Shown here: positions 13,405 to 13,970 of the stretch, in pieces
How positions within the stretch are numbered: position 1 is the stretch's first letter
How the letters are laid out: each line of letters begins with the position of its first letter
Assembly (NCBI GenBank): GCA_958427155.1
Contig: CAUABB010000015.1
Span: 1-13,970 of the forward strand
Direction: 5' to 3'
Source: an uncultured Oscillospiraceae bacterium
Lineage (GTDB): Bacteria; Bacillota; Clostridia; Oscillospirales; Ruminococcaceae
DNA: 13,970 nucleotides
Translations under genes and position numbers: made by a program
The notes under the pieces: model-generated
Seen by the model: only the letters and a program-made list of their open reading frames with translations
What the model was told of the DNA's origin: nothing
Database searches by the model: none

Positions 13405-13767
13405 TTATGATACAATAGCATCGTAAGATGAATTCTGATTAGTAATTTCCACGACCGTTTTATGTGGCAGGCAGATAATACTCTCACCGCTTTTGGAAAT
13501 GGCACCTTGATGTACGCACTCTTGGCCGGCACAGTTGGCCTCTAGAATCCTGACTTCTGAATTTTCAATCAAAACGGTGTTGAACTCATCTCCCTGTTTG
13601 AGAAAAATTTTTCGGTTTACATTAAGTGGGTAATTGCCATAAATTCTACCATCGATTGAGATCGTTACAGTATCGCCTTGAGAAAGAGTAGAAGAAAGGA
13701 AGTACCACCCGCCAAATCCTGCCAACAAAAGGAAGAAAATTAGAATAATATCCGCTTTTTTGATCAT
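13405..13767 (-). CDS. NusG domain II-containing membrane-anchored protein (EetA-like)
   Basis: A 120-residue protein with one N-terminal membrane helix (about 6-25, IILIFFLLLAGFGGWYFL) and an extracellular beta-rich NusG domain II. That domain is recognised by VTISIDGRIYGNYPL and the conserved C79-x4-C84-x-H-Q-G ... I-C99-L-P-H102-K-x-V-V-E-I block. It is not transcription factor NusG, only its accessory domain. The Cys/His arrangement could form a disulfide or hold a metal or cofactor. It is the first gene of a two-gene - strand unit with the Gx-transporter protein and is divergent from the ApbE gene, 64 bases away. Only a weak AGCAGG site precedes the ATG at 13767. Function is unproven; see the Gx-transporter entry for the electron-transfer context. 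Confidence 0.82.
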   Translation of the reverse strand: MIKKADIILIFFLLLAGFGGWYFLSSTLSQGDTVTISIDGRIYGNYPLNVNRKIFLKQGDEFNTVLIENSEVRILEANCAGQECVHQGAISKSGESIICLPHKTVVEITNQNSSYDAIVS

Positions 13768-13831
13768 TATTTCAGCCTGCTTTCCACTGCTGTTAATAGT
13801 CTTAATGATTCATTTGTTTAGGAGGTTTTAC

Positions 13832-13970
13832 TTGAAATATATTTTATCAATTGTTATTGCGTTAATCATTTTTTTACCATTTTCAGGTTGCACCGTGAGT
13901 GAGCCTCTCAGCAAGACCGAATTTTTTATGGATACTGTTTGCACCATCACAATTTATGATTCTTCCGATT
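13832..13970 (+). CDS. apbE: ApbE-family FAD:protein FMN transferase lipoprotein, 3' partial
   Basis: Forty-six residues are visible before the window ends. The TTG start at 13832 has a perfect AGGAGG (13820-13825) six bases upstream. The first 20 residues are a lipoprotein signal peptide (MKYILSIVIALIIFLPFSGC), with lipobox FSGC and acylated C20. Next comes KTEFFMDTVCTITIYDSSD, the ApbE opening strand (usually F-x-M-G/D-T-x-x-x-I). Known ApbE proteins transfer FMN from FAD onto a threonine of partner flavoproteins such as Rnf/Nqr subunits or extracellular FMN-binding reductases, using Mg2+. It is divergent from the NusG-II / Gx-transporter pair, consistent with a surface flavin system. The catalytic part lies beyond the window. 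Confidence 0.85.
   Translation, partial: MKYILSIVIALIIFLPFSGCTVSEPLSKTEFFMDTVCTITIYDSSD

Overview
The window looks like chromosome of a low-to-moderate-GC Gram-positive anaerobe, most likely a gut-type Clostridia (Oscillospiraceae-like is my guess; the species cannot be read from the sequence). Reasons: strong AGGAGG-type ribosome binding sites, TTG starts, ECF-type vitamin transporters, a surface protein with a KTGD + membrane helix + basic tail, and families typical of Clostridia (DUF1284, Gx transporter, NusG domain II, DUF4430). No tRNA, rRNA, CRISPR array, insertion sequence or phage gene is visible.

Left part, + strand (1-3069): the 3' part of a GNAT acetyltransferase, a YjjG-type HAD nucleotidase, then two tandem AEC-family permeases. 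The first permease is broken by a net 79-base deletion; the second is intact. All later genes up to 13767 lie on the - strand. Reading in their direction of transcription, the order is NusG-domain-II protein, Gx-transporter protein, [cobalamin riboswitch], alpha/alpha-toroid surface protein, EcfT, fused EcfA-A', ECF S component, DUF4430 protein, zinc-ribbon protein, BioY, DUF1284 protein, EamA permease, adenine deaminase. At the right edge an ApbE lipoprotein (+) starts divergently.

The core of the window is 7339-12900, a corrinoid (vitamin B12) uptake operon. A consensus promoter (TTGACA-17-TAAAAT) overlaps the end of the preceding gene. It drives a textbook cobalamin riboswitch followed by a candidate antiterminator and an intrinsic terminator. 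Downstream are a complete ECF transporter (T, fused A-A', S) and two exported proteins, one at each end of the operon. One is an alpha/alpha-toroid protein and the other carries a DUF4430 (transcobalamin-like C-terminal) domain. These are the two domain types that make up animal intrinsic factor and transcobalamin, here as separate genes on one B12-controlled transcript. My inference is a split 'intrinsic-factor-like' surface capture system feeding a dedicated ECF importer. The toroid gene carries a one-base frameshift at a G4 tract between its signal peptide and main body, which is either a real mutation or a sequence error.

Flanking modules: bioY overlaps a DUF1284 cysteine-rich gene by 14 bases and has a consensus promoter embedded in a perfect 24-bp inverted repeat. 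An EamA permease and adenine deaminase form a probable purine-related pair with an extended -10 promoter and a 16-bp palindrome at its start site. The NusG-II / Gx-transporter / ApbE group at the right edge resembles part of flavin-based extracellular electron transfer loci.
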